DNA from: Chondrilla cf. caribensis
Lineage: Eukaryota > Porifera > Demospongiae > Chondrillida > Chondrillidae
DNA: 64,000 bases
NCBI GenBank assembly: GCA_964020155.1
Contig: OZ026551.1
Span: 2,121,518-2,185,517 of the forward strand
Direction of reading: 5' to 3'
Shown: piece by piece, positions 1-12,024 of the stretch
Layout of the letters: every line of letters begins with the position of its first letter
Position numbering within the stretch: the first letter of the stretch is position 1
Notes under the pieces: generated by a model
What the model saw: the letters and a program-made list of their open reading frames with translations, nothing else
The model's database searches: none
What the model was told of the DNA's origin: nothing
Translations under genes and position numbers: made by a program

Positions 1-3000
1 TGGACATGTACACAGATCTAGGCAGGTACAGATGGTGTAATGGACAGCCTATGATGTACTGTACATACAAGTACACCTATAGTACATATGTATAATATAC
101 ACACAAGCTTGAATGGTTATACCCACTACGATGAATATGCAAGGAATTAGGTCTAACTACTCTGTAGCACCCTGCCTTCCACTAACCATCCAAGTGCACT
201 TCATTACAATTACAGAACATTGTGCATAATAGTGGGACACTCAGTGGTATATATACCCAAGAATGTCAACACATATATAACTCAGTGATCAAATTGTGAA
301 CCCAGCTGCAGTTTAATCATTGCATCCCATTGGGCCTCTTTTCAGCCATGTAAATCCTCCTCTTTTGTTACTTGTCATTGAGATCTCATGGTGTATACAA
401 TCATAGAACTTAGATTTGATCCGCTAATGAATACCTTTTTTCAGTATTAAGTATTACGTGAACATTCAAAAACAAAAACTGTCACAGATGACTAAAATCA
501 TAGTTACTTATTGATATAGCCTTTCACTTGCAATTCACAAATTGAGACATGTCGTACGAGAATATCATTCTTCAGTAGTGAGTACTACGTATATCCTCCA
601 AGACAGAAACAATGCACAGATGACAAACCTACTGTAATATACATACAGGTACACCTTAGGTCCTAGTACATATGAATATCAACACAATCTTGACACAGGG
701 TAGCCTTCCTGGCCCCATGGGTAGACAGATATACTACATGCATGTAGTATGAAATACTGATCCTGCCAGGACTCATGATAACGTGCAGACACTGGATCTG
801 TTCCCCGCAATAATACCACATGACAGAGATATTAGAAATTGTTCAAATAGAGCATATTATAGATGAACATATGTAGCTAAATAATATGATTAAATGTAAT
901 GTTAACATCGATATGGTATCATAAGCCCTCCCAATTGCAATTAACAGTAAATGTGAGTGTTACAATACATGCTTTTGTTTACATAATGGGTTGTATAGAG
1001 GTAGCAGGCCATAAGACCAATGACAAACACCCAATCTGGAGTGTATCATGATAATTATGTTTTCAGAGTATAAACCTTCATTATGAATATCATACAGCAA
1101 CAGAGCAACAACATGCAAGACCACACCCAGTAACCATGTCTAAGACCGCACCCAGTAACCATGTCTAAGTCCACACTCAACAATTACATTCAGATACACA
1201 CCAAGCAACTATGTCCAGAACTACATACAGGGACCACACCCAACAACGATATTGAGGAACACACACAGCAACTAAAATTAGCAATAAGTTACTGTGAGCA
1301 AACAAAATTCAGTTGAATCTGCATCAACTATGTACTGTAAGTACTGCAATGAAACAATCATTATGTCATTTGTGTGCAAAGGTACAGCATACTTAACATG
1401 GATTGTTATTGTAACTATGAGTGCACACATTGACAAAGGATAGTGACAAATCAACACCTTATTTGATAAGAGTTATCATAAACTACAATGTCAACTATAG
1501 CTAGTATCAAACAGCAACTGGGCAATAGCACCAGGACAACACCCAGTAACCATGTACACACACAACAATCTCATAAACATATGCACCTATCAACCTTGTC
1601 CAGAACCACACCCAGGGACCACACCCAACAGTCACATTGAGGGATCATCCCCTGTGGTAATATTAAGGGATATTGAAACCTGGTCTCCTCCACACCCCCA
1701 TCGCCACCTTTCTAACAGGTGAGGAAGTGGTCTGGCATCTTTAGTGGCTTTCGTTGGCATTTATTATGAAATTGCATGCTGCAGTAATAATATAATATTA
1801 TTAAATTTGACTTAGATGATACTTTACAGGTGCCTTTGCCTTCACTAACCATCCCGGTACACTCCATGACAATTACGGAGTAGTGTGCATATATAGTGGG
1901 ACACTCAGTGGTACAAAATTAATGGATTTTTATGTATAACTCAGTGATCAACTTGTGAACCCAATTATCCCATCACATCCCATTGGGCCTCATTTCAGCC
2001 ATGTAAATCCTCCTTTTTTGTCACTTGTCATTGAGATATCATGGATGTTTACAATCCCAGAACTGAGATTGAATTCACAAATGGATATATACCATTCTTC
2101 AGAGTTAGGTATACTTCTCTACGTGAACATTCAAAGACAGGTACAGATGCACATGCAGATAACGACGAAGGTCGGCATAGTTACTTATTGATATAATATA
2201 TTGGTATAAAGCACAAATTGACACACATCGCACAGATACAGACCCAATTTCAAAGATCTAATCACAGACATACACAGAAAATGGGGTTTATACTCAGAAA
2301 ACTTCTAGTTATGGTGGAGAAACATTCTAGTATCGGTTAGCCTCGTGATATAGGACCAATTATAAGAAGTTTCATGAAGTTAACTTCTCAAACTGACAAA
2401 TTGAATGACATTGTTCTTTCTCTAAAACTGAGTACGCAAGTAGCTAACACATAAATGAACGTATACGATCGGCTTACCATGTTCGGTTGACCACAGTGAG
2501 AAAACATAAGACGAACACAGCAAACAAGCCTGAAAAAAACAGGTGTATACGTATAATACGTCATGTTGAGGAGTTATAACCCGTGCTTTCTCGCTGCGAT
2601 TTCTGCCGCCGCCACCTCTTCGTGTCCGCAAAATTGGGAACTTAGAATATTATGTTTTTGAATCTGAAACGAGATTCGGGAACCTATTAACTAAGCAACT
2701 ATACCGAATGGCCCATCTCGTAGATATTCCGCTCCATTCGCCGAAACATCTGAAAAGTAAACAGTCGTGAAATTATCATACCTATCACCTGCAAACAGCA
2801 AACGAAAAAGAATATTGTAGCAAATTCCAATCAGTTAACAGACCACCATTTTAAAAATATTATGGCAAAAATCTCAGTATTTCAATCAGTTTACAATGAC
2901 AATCGTTTTAAATAGTAAATATGATTCATTATCGGTTAAATTATATTTGTTTACCAAATAACAGATAGCTGTGTGTTAACCTCAAATCAATAGTTCTATG

Positions 3001-3241
3001 AGGATTTTTTACTATGATAAATTATTGTAATTGCAATGATTGAGTCGAATAAATAAACAGGTCAATTCGTATACTCTAAATATTTTATCCATTTTGCAAA
3101 AGCTCAAAATTTGTTGGAAATCATGTGTCTTCATGGTTCTATTTGAATAGGCTATGAATTAGTCTAAGAAGGGAATTGAAGAATAAGTGTTTGTGTGTGT
3201 GTGTGTGTGCGTGTGTGCGTGTGTGTGCGTGTGTGTGTGTG

Positions 3242-3340
<99 letters not shown>

Positions 3341-5012
3341 ATGTACGAACACCACCAGCCTCAAGTGTGATCTGTATTGACAGGTACCACCATACTCAGT
3401 CTACATTGTCGGTACAGTACATCTGATTCAATAGGAATGCTGCACACTCAACAGTAGTCATGAGGTGTAGGCAGTTACAGATGGTGTGATGAGCATACTA
3501 TTGTTTACCAAGTCTTGGTGCATGCCAAGTACTCCGTTATGGATCACACCTAGTAGCCACATGTAGTACGTATATGCCACTCAGTAACCATGATCAAGAC
3601 CACACAGAACAATCACAAAGAGGAATACACCCACCAAACATAACTAGGATAACAAGCAGCAGGGACCAAACCCAATAGAGCAACACACAAACCAACCATG
3701 TCCTGGAGTCTATAGCTTGAGTTCCTGTAATTTGAAGGATGTGTGGATAAAATATACATTGTACTTCTAGTATAAAAGTGTTGCCAGAACTGGATCAGTA
3801 TACAATACTATAGACTGTATCATGATTTTATAAATCAGATGTTGGTGGTAGCACTGTAGACAGATTACTACATGCATGGCTCTTTTAGCTGCTGGTCAGG
3901 TCTCCTGGAAAGATCTGATTCAGTTGATTACCATGCTCAGATCATGAGATGTTCCATTCACAGGCCCAAATGGATGTAAATGCTTAGCTTCACATTACTG
4001 ACCACATTTGATCAATTGACTGATGACATTATTTTGCTAATCAAATTTTAGCAGACTGTGCACTGCAGCTGTTTAGACACCTATTAGTGAAGAACTTATG
4101 CATTGCGATATATCGTGTATCATGGCAGTGCTAGTACATACGTACTTTATAACAACATTTCAAAACAGAACAAAAACAATGACATCAGCTGATTCGGAAG
4201 CACTTTGTAGACAGTATACACACATGTATACAGATCAGGTGATTCCATACAGTACATGGGTTTTCACTGCAATCATGCATAATATGAGCCTTACCTTACG
4301 AATATATCATTGCTATATGTTCAGGGAACACACCCACAGACACATCCGGGTACCTCACCCACCAACCACATCCAGCAACAAGACCCACCAGCTGCATTAA
4401 GAGAAGTTGGTGCTATATAGGGGGAAATATCTGTGGAAATTATTGTTGGTGAATTCGAAGAGCTGATTATGTAACTGCTTACATTACTTAAGATAAATTA
4501 TTTACAAAAATAATATGACATTACTTGTGGATGTTTTTCCCTATTAATAATTAACCAATTATTACTAATAAATATTCCGGATATTTGATCTCCTGGCTCA
4601 TGGAAAATGGTACACACAAAAATACTGAATAATAAGCCACCACTGTCCAGTCACATTGGTCATAATTCCTGCTGAATGGTATACATCCACAAGCCACATG
4701 AAGGACCACATCAATGAACAACCTCCACCAATACTAGTTACAAACTGGAAGACACTAATTTGCTGAGAAACAGTCAACTACAGGCACAAGCTTGACGGCA
4801 CGGAAGCCCCAGGCTTGATCATGACTCTGTTTGCATTATGACATGGTTAGCTTTGCCAGCTACAAAACAATGTTATGTGCAATGCAGCATTGGAACACAG
4901 AAGAAACCATCTTCAATGTCTGCACAAATAAACATGTATACACCATACCCATTGCAAATAAAATGTAATCTAAGCAATATGGAGCCAACACCTGCAGCTG
5001 GTAGCAGATGGT
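1..5012. repeat. Segmental repeat block, copy 1 (partner at 59652-64000)
   Basis: The first bases of the window reappear almost unchanged from 59652, and similarity runs to the right-hand window edge (matching to about 5010 here). The two copies differ by a replaced segment: about 1570-2860 here against about 61330-61812 there. The block contains degenerate minisatellite runs built on a motif like ACCACACCCAGCAACCATG, a (TG)n array, and a sub-repeat recognisable by TCCACTAACCATCC, GGGACACTCAGTGG and CCCATTGGGCCTC. That sub-repeat also occurs near 1838, 18070, 23450 and 59827. I see no convincing gene; the open frames here are short and lack splice or family support. Confidence 0.8.
3187..3340. 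repeat. (TG)n microsatellite with scattered C interruptions
   Basis: About 150 bp of nearly uninterrupted TG with a few CG steps. It is followed at once by a conserved tail (ACCACCAGCCT ... TATTGACAGG ... CAGTCTACATTGTC) that also follows the TG arrays at 25.0 kb and 62.1 kb. All long reading frames here are Cys-Val or His-Thr artefacts of the dinucleotide. Confidence 0.95.
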
Positions 5013-5049
5013 TAGCAGGAAATATATAATATATTATAACAGAAGGAGG

Positions 5050-6170
5050 TGTACCAAGAAGTATATGATAACAATTATTATTTGTATGGCGACACGCAAT
5101 CATGCACGTACGAATGCATGCACGCACACATACACAAAAGTAAGAGTTGAGTGAATATAGCAGAGTGGGGGAGGGAATGCAAGCACTTAACACAGATATC
5201 CAAATGATAACCTTGTCATAACCTTGTACGTGGAGATCTGAAGTGCACTCATGTTTGTACTGCTGTACAATTTCATGTACACAATCTTGTAACCTTGTGA
5301 AACATTAACTACCATGATACCTAGTACACCAACTGTACATCCTTGTACACAACTGTATCATTTCCTTTTGAGAATGCAATACCCTGTTACAGACACATGA
5401 GCTCAATACAAGGCTATCAAACAGTAAGTCACATGGACACTATTATTTTGAAACATGTAATCAGTTGTATATTTTTAAGTTAAGCAATAAACGGCCATCC
5501 AATAGATCAATGTCACAAAGTTAAACACGGAATACAACATTAGGTGGATAGTGACAAGCGTTCTAAAGAACATTATAGTTTATGCACCAAATTAACTAAT
5601 AAAACGTCTTGAAGTTCCATGACAGTCAAGGTTTATTCACTTATATAGTCTATAATCTTAACTGTACTACTCTAAGAATAATAGTAACTGTTACAGTAGT
5701 TTAGTTGTGCCTCAAGTGCAGTGGGAGAACATGCAGTGAAGCAAAGCCCTTGGAGAACTCCATCGGATGGAACTACAACTATGTACAACGCCAAATTATT
5801 AACGTTATAGAACATTCTATAATATATAGGTCTGATAATACTCATGTACAAGAAGCTAAACAAATTGAAAGAAGGGAGGTCGCTACTAGGTGAGCTAAAA
5901 GGAAAAAAAACAGGTGTGGTAAAATTTCGCGCATAACTTCCTGGACCCTTCCCAGGTCAGTTCAAACATTTAAATCATAAACCTGTGCATGGTGTTACTG
6001 TGTCAAATCAGACTAATTAAAGCTAAAAGCGTACAAAAATAACGTCGTTTACAATAGTCAATAAACTCACTAGAGACAGTCCTGAGAAATCACATCTTCT
6101 TCTTGTAGTTATAGAATACGATTGTTTTTCCATTTGGCGGACCGATCACAGCATAGATACTCCAACACCT
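5050..6170. other. Gene-free upstream region of NLR gene A
   Basis: AT-rich sequence with no reading frame that shows family resemblance or splice support. It should hold the 5' regulatory sequence of gene A, but I cannot point to a TATA box or any recognised site. Confidence 0.4.
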
Positions 6171-6174
6171 GGAT

Positions 6175-6246
6175 AGTCTCGCGTAGCCAGTCTCTTTCGC
6201 GCTAAATCTCACCAGTTTGTGTTTCGTAGTCGGACTACGCGAGACT
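6175..6246. mobile_element. Short inverted-repeat (MITE-like) element just upstream of the gene A start
   Basis: AGTCTCGCGTAG at the left end is mirrored by CTACGCGAGACT at the right end, enclosing about 48 bp. The ends resemble those of the hairpin element at 53480-53585 (GTCTCG...CGAGAC). It ends 34 bp before the proposed ATG of gene A, so it lies in the 5' untranslated or promoter region. Element identity is inferred from structure only. Confidence 0.6.
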
Positions 6247-6279
6247 GTGTCTACTTTCAATAAGCCGGACGTGAACTTA

Positions 6280-6838
6280 ATGGCTGAAATGTTCCTTTCT
6301 TCCAGTGTTGTTTGTGCCATCTTGATCGGTTTCGCTGGGCTCGTGGCTTTTGTTGTATTAGCACGTTTAAGAGGGAAGGAGAAGAAGAGAACAAATGTTG
6401 CGGAGACATCAAAGGTACCACCTGAGCCAGAGGCTTCACTTAGCTAGCTAGCTATCATTGTCGCTTTAGAGAAAGATAGAACGGGTAATTTGGGTCACGG
6501 TTATTTTGAGACGCTCGACTTTCCACTGACTTAATGCTTAGCTATTGATTCTAATTCGCGTCTAAGACATTTTGTAGTTTTTCACTAATATTATCCTTTG
6601 TAGCTATCTTCGCGCTCATTTCAGTTTATGTGCCTTTCTTCCTGGACCCAGCTAAGTGACATGCCCACCATTGAGGATGAAGATCTGTCGATGGAGTTGA
6701 AAGGCAGTCCTGAGCTACTGACTGAGGACCACGATGGTTCTCCTGACGAGAAGTGTCCAACTGTGACGGAAGAGAGTGTTGAAGAAACTGCTCAAGAAAG
6801 AATGGAAGTTACCCAGTCGTCTAATTCTTCCAAACAAG
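6280..6838 (+). CDS. 5' exons of gene A: transmembrane segment and acidic linker
   Basis: The first exon (6280-6414, 45 codons) starts MAEMFLSSSVV. It has a hydrophobic stretch at about residues 5-28, followed by the basic cluster RLRGKEKKR, as in a single-pass protein with a cytosolic C-terminus. Splicing at AAG/GTACCA to the acceptor ending at 6624 (TTCAG) keeps frame into an acidic exon of 71 codons, rich in Glu and Asp (for example PTIEDEDLSMELKG). That exon ends in phase 1, which fits the next exon at 7896. Unspliced, the first exon would stop soon after with ...PEPEASLS. The alternative is that this is a separate small membrane-protein gene upstream of the NLR; phase agreement at two junctions favours fusion but does not prove it. 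Confidence 0.5.
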
Positions 6839-7895
6839 GTTAATGTGTGTATGTTGTTGGGCTTGTAGTGCATGTGTTTGTGTATCAGATAGGACGTTCT
6901 TGTTGCTCCCTTGTTCACTGTTGCTGGCGTTGTAGGTGACAGGAAGTTGGTCCGATTATTTAATGGAAGAGGGCTGCATAGTTTATAACAACAGGGCAAG
7001 TGCGTGTATGCTTTTGTCTACCTACCATTACAGGTGCACCGATGTAGGATTTCTCAAATTCAACGTGCTAACTGATAAAATATGGCCAAAATTGCACAAA
7101 ACCAATGGCCAACCTGATATAGGAATTGCTGGATATACTCCTACGAGAATACATACTGCTCAGATCACAAATAATGAATCGAGTCCTAATTCAGTGACTT
7201 TAAAATTACCAGAATGAGCAATCTTGTCTTGCATGTTCTCATACTGTCGTAAACTCCAATAAAAATGACAGACACTTGAAAATAAATTCAATATAATATT
7301 ATTATGCATGTGAAGTTTACTAATGGCTATATCAGCAAATCACAGCCAATACCGATATGTGAGAATATTATCCGATAAACCGATAACCAAAGGGCTAATA
7401 CCATATGGGTGCTTCCCTACCTACGTACCATGACACATTTAGTAGAAATCTGTATTACTTCACCTGACAGTGTGTGTACGTTGGAAGGCATATATACTCA
7501 TGAAATGCCCCTAATTGTGTACATACTTGTATACTGTGTAAATGATACCATTTCATTGGATTGTGCCATTCAGTAGCAGTGTCAGAGGAAGTGAAATTTA
7601 GTATTATACTAAAGAATGGGGAATTCCCTCCTTATTAAGGTACCACTAAGAAATTACAGACAAGTTCATTTGGGGAGTTTTTGGGTTCTCGGATGTATGC
7701 TGGGTCAGTGATCCTCGGTAACGACACTCAATTATATCCCATAGTACCAGACAACTTATGGACCTGCATGATCTCCACCACTACTGATAGTCACTTCAGC
7801 TGTTTCTGTTGCTGTGCTGTATAATGATCTGTTGATAGATGATCTCCAACAATCTTCATACTTAACTGAGCTTGTTACATCTTATTCAAATGTAG

Positions 7896-7979
7896 GCGGT
7901 AGTAGAAAGAGGCAAGATCAGCCTCGTTCTAGTTCAAGTCTACGAAGCAAGTGTTCTAGGGAGAACAATGACATTGATG
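7896..7979 (+). CDS. Gene A basic/Ser-rich linker exon
   Basis: An 84-bp exon flanked by TGTAG and GTAAGT. It encodes a short stretch beginning GSRKRQDQP, rich in Ser, Arg and Lys. It occupies the position of the first exon of gene B, which is also Lys/Arg-rich (MSSGRKRTPQ...), and it donates the same single G to the next codon. It could be a diverged homologue of that exon; the similarity is too short to be sure. Confidence 0.5.
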
Positions 7980-8341
7980 GTAAGTACTGTTTACCATCTA
8001 TAGCCCATTCTACATGTCATTGAATATTGTACTCTAGTTCCTCCACTTGTCCTTAGCTATCAGTATGTCTAATAATCCCTGACCAAGACTGTAAAAGTAC
8101 CTTTTAAAGTGAACTGGAAGAGAGGTTTCACAACTTGACAATGACATGGACACATGCCAGTTACCCCCTTACTATCTAAAAAGCTACATTCTGTGTGTTT
8201 GTCACTTATCTATTTGATATACTTGGTGTGTACTGTATCAATGTATGATATATGTCATTGACCAATACATGTGCACTTGTGTACACACACAATGTACTGT
8301 GTGTAAAGATTATTGACTTCCACAGTTCCTTCCACTCACAG

Positions 8342-8653
8342 GCAATCCAGTCAAGACCATATTGCAGAAACGTTATGCCTATCTGAGGGAGAACTTACCC
8401 ATTGACAATGAGTTGGCAGCAAGGCTGTTTGGATGGGAGCCACAGCTGTTGGACAGAGCACACTTTGATGAAATCAGAGCTCTAAATGGGAACGGGAAAC
8501 ATTCTGAAGCATTTCAAAAATGGTACAAATTTGCTGAATCATGGTATACCGAAAAGGAGCTAGAGGATTTCTGTGAGTGTCTGGAAGAGTTAGGGAAAGA
8601 TGCCAGGCCAAAGCTGATTGAAGTAGCCAAGGAAATCAGGAAGCTATTGAGAG
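8342..8653 (+). CDS. Gene A CARD-like death-fold exon
   Basis: A 312-bp exon bounded by CACAG and GTAATTGG, encoding about 103 residues predicted to be helical. Recognisable pieces are KRYAYLRENLPIDNELAARL, FDEIRAL, EAFQKWYKFAESW and FCECLEELGKDARPKLIEVA. The pattern of an N-terminal helix, a DEIR-type turn and a C-terminal EAL/ECLEE helix is that of a CARD. In NLRs this domain recruits adaptors or caspases by homotypic contact. The exon is intact, and its gene B partner has the same length and differs at a minority of positions. A Death or DED assignment is the main alternative. Confidence 0.75.
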
Positions 8654-9981
8654 GTAATTGGTATGAAGTATTGACTGTGTTTTACTGGTACTGATGAGTA
8701 CGGGCATACGTGTTCTCTTGTTTACCCTATACTCTACTCAACATCTCAAAGTGTTATTTTGATACATGTTTTATTTGATCCTTCTACTAGTGCTTCCGTA
8801 GAGAAATTGAGTTAGCTACCTTATAATTGCCATCAAAATATGTATGCATTTCCTATAGTTGATTATCTACAAGAATGGCGTATTTTTGGTACAGTGTCTA
8901 AGTACGAATTGTTGGAATTCCCTATAGACAACTAAACACCAAACCCATTAGGGTATTGGACGGGTATCTTTAAGCACATATGGTGAACTTGACGTTAATT
9001 CTGTTAGAGAATTTTAGTAAGAAAATCATTACCACTATGTTGGTGGACATATTTGATAATTGTGAAGTTCGGCTTTTCACCCACTAAACGACCCTTCCCG
9101 GCTAGTGGTTATGAGTTGACACAGGTACAGGTACTCCCGTTGTACACCCATTCGTAATTCAGTTTTGTATGATTGGGACCGTATTATCCAACTAATGCCA
9201 TTGAAATCAAACACTGTGATATTTATTTTGACATTACAGTATACGTGTTTACTGGCATTAACATCCTCATTTTCCCTGTATTATTAGAATCCCCCAGCAC
9301 TCATGATATACCAGGTCCAGTTGACAGACCACAGGGAAATACACAGAAAGTGAGTTAGTATCTGACCTCATTGTCCATAGTCCAAGCAGTACAGTAGTCC
9401 TTTATACTCAATTCCAGCATGGAGGGTGTACTAAGGGATCCACTGTGCACTAGTGTATGTTAGGAATTCATTGTTTGCATACGTGGTCATGTTATGTAAA
9501 CTCACCCTGGACTATGTTATTACAGTTGTAGGCTTGGGGTCTCCATCACACTGTAATCCTACATTCCTATACCAACTGTATATACTGCATAACAGGTATA
9601 AAATACTGTATATTCTCTAATTTTTCATCAAAGTGAATTGCAGGAGGTCATCATTTAGAGATGTTATGGAAACAACATAGTGACTGATGAGTAAATAGTG
9701 CCGAATAATTAGAGTTATTGGAAAGGGACATGGCCGCCACCTTTAGTTTACAGGTTGTTACTCCTGTTAGGGGATATCATGTCTATAAGACATATCGGGA
9801 GCAGGGTGTTGGCAACAGAATCACTTTGAACTTGGGACGGTTAACAAATCCATGTATTAGAAAGATTGCCATTTTGCTCTTTGTACCATGTACGTACGTA
9901 AAATTCACTTTAAACTGTGTTTCCCACTGCTATTTTAGTGGGGAGTGTACCATAAATTATGTTCCATTTGTCCTTTTACAG

Positions 9982-11738
9982 TACACATCAGAACTGTGCA
10001 TGAGATACAAGAGGTACCTTGGAGCACGCTATGAGCAGATGAAGACAGTGGAGGACACCTGGCTGATTCAGAACAACAAACAGCTAACTTACATTCAACT
10101 GCGTCTCCTTGAGGCCGAGGAAGATTGCCACATCAAAGATAGCCATCCAATAGCACTGGGTTCCCATGATACCTACAGCAGTCTGACCAGGGAGTCCAAT
10201 CGCTATGTTCCCATCAGCACCCAAGATATTCTGAGTTACAATCCTGGTGAACAAGAGCGTAAGATTGTCTTGCTGGAGGGAGGTCCCGGATCTGGGAAGT
10301 CAACCACTGCGCGATACCTCTGCAAGGAATATGCAGCGGGGAGGATCCTCCAAGAATATGAACTGGTCATCATGGTTTATCTCCGCCTGTTGCCAAGAGC
10401 AGGATGTACCAGTTTCAGTGACCTCCTCGTACATCTTCCAGGTTACCTTCAGCAATTTGAAAGGCTTGCAGAGGAGTTTTCCGAAGGAAGGGGAATTCTG
10501 CTCCTCTTGGAAGGATGGGATGAGCGCCCCCAAAACTGCTCCTTCCTGGACAGCATCATCAAAGGTGACGAGCTCCCAGCATCCTCCGTGCTCATAACCT
10601 CACGCCATGCTGCAGCTGAATCTTTGTATCAAAAAGTAAATCGAAGAATAGAGATTGCTCCCTTCTCCATTGAGCAGAAAGAAGAATTCGTGAACAACTA
10701 CTTCCACAATGATGAAAAATCCTCTCTCCTCATTGATCTCCTTTCCCAGCGTCCCGATTTGTTCAACCTCTGCATGTATCCAATGGTGCTGTCTATGGCC
10801 TGCTTTGTGTATCAAACAGTCGGCTCACTCCCTTCCACTGTGACTGAAGTGTACTTGAATTTCCTAGTCCTGGCAAGCAACCGCTACCTAAAGGAGAGGG
10901 TGAATGTGCAAGAACGTGTTTCCTCCATCAAGGACATCCTCAACAGTCCTCACTTTAAGGATTTCCGCAACATGGCAAAGCTAGCCCTGGAAGGAGTGAG
11001 GAAAAACCAGTTTGTCTTCAGCGATGATGACCTTCAGCATCTTGGGATCAAACTCCCCACTAGCGGATACAACCTTCTCCTGAGCTGCAGTCAATTGGAT
11101 GCCATGGGCGTGGAGAGAGGCAGCCATCACTATCTCCACTCATCGTTTCAAGCCTGTCTCGCTGCATTGGAACTGAACCTCCTTGACAAAAAGGAACAGA
11201 TCAAGATTCTTCAGGAATGTGCTCCAGATGTACCCAAGAAGCCATATCCTCCTCAATGGCAGCAGTACCTGGATCAATTGTCAGAGAGTCCATAAGCAGC
11301 AACAGAAGGATTTAATGGACTGCTCGCTCAGTGATGCTGAAGACGCCACCAAGGATCAGCGACTGTTGCTGTACCAGTTCTTTGCAGGAATCACACATCT
11401 CGCAGATCAAAATGTCTCTTCACAACTTATGCGCTTTTTACTGAAAGAGAATGCAGCGTTACACCAGTCCACTCTGCCCGTTATCCTGTATGAAAGCAGG
11501 AATGAAGAGCTAACAAGAGAAGTCATGACAAAAACATTCTCCTCTCGCCTAACACTACCTCGTTGTGACAACTACCTACTACTGTGCACTGGCTGGTGCA
11601 TGGCGCAAACTGGAATGAAAATTGAAGAACTCATCGTAAACCTCTCACCCGGTGTCCAGCTACATCACTTCTTCAATTACTATTCCCACCATTGCTACTT
11701 GGACTCTTTACAACTTCGAGGATCAATAGCTAGTTCAG
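9982..11738 (+). pseudogene. Gene A NACHT exon with 2-bp deletion
   Basis: One large exon carries the NACHT module: Walker A GGPGSGKST, a Walker B region GILLLLEGWDE, a sensor-like VLITSRH, and a winged-helix-like HYLHSSFQACLAALEL. It begins after TTTTACAG in phase 0; open sequence upstream of 9982 is intron read-through. It is 5 bp shorter than the B exon. Three of those bases are one missing codon (NDEKSS against NDKKESS) and two are the frameshift at about 11293. Downstream of the shift, frame 2 continues the family sequence (DAEDATKDQRLLLYQFFAGI...) to 11738, so the ancestor was open throughout. Confidence 0.85.
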
Positions 11739-11821
11739 GTGAGTGTAACTAACTGGTTAAACCCAATAGAAGTATCCCTTCATTGGATTTGAACATACTA
11801 TCAATCTCCAGAGATTGTGAA

Positions 11822-12024
11822 ATACCGTATAGCGGGAAATATTCGCGGGACAAAAATTTCGCGGTTTGCCTAACATCCGCGAAAATTTTATCCGCGAACT
11901 AGGCGTTCTCGCTGTTCTGTCGCATGACACTGGCCAGCATCTGCGAAAATTTTATCCGCGAATTTTCATTTTTGGAGCCATCTGCGAAAATTTTGTCCCG
12001 CGAAAATTTCCCGCTATACGGTAT
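11822..12024. mobile_element. MITE with TACCGTATAGCGGGAAA termini in gene A intron
   Basis: The left end ATACCGTATAGCGGGAAAT is mirrored at the right end by ATTTCCCGCTATACGGTAT. Between them lie several copies of a GCGAAAATTTTATCCGCG-like motif. The corresponding intron of gene B (35126-35570) lacks it, so it was inserted after the duplication or lost from B. No coding capacity; presumably mobilised by a transposase elsewhere. Confidence 0.85.

Noticed and set aside
4098..4400. 100-codon plus-strand frame
   Set aside because: The second copy of the block (about 63125-63390) does not preserve the frame.
9524..9594. Possible extra exon between TTACAG and CAG/GTATAAA in gene A (also near 32901-32971 in gene B)
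   Set aside because: The preceding exon ends in phase 0, and the segment would begin TTG-TAG, an immediate stop. Skipping it joins the linker exon to the NACHT exon in frame in both genes.
9718..9981. Open sequence upstream of the NACHT exon as an alternative N-terminus
   Set aside because: It is intron read-through ahead of a good TTTTACAG acceptor. The corresponding stretch in gene B is shifted in frame and diverges at protein level.
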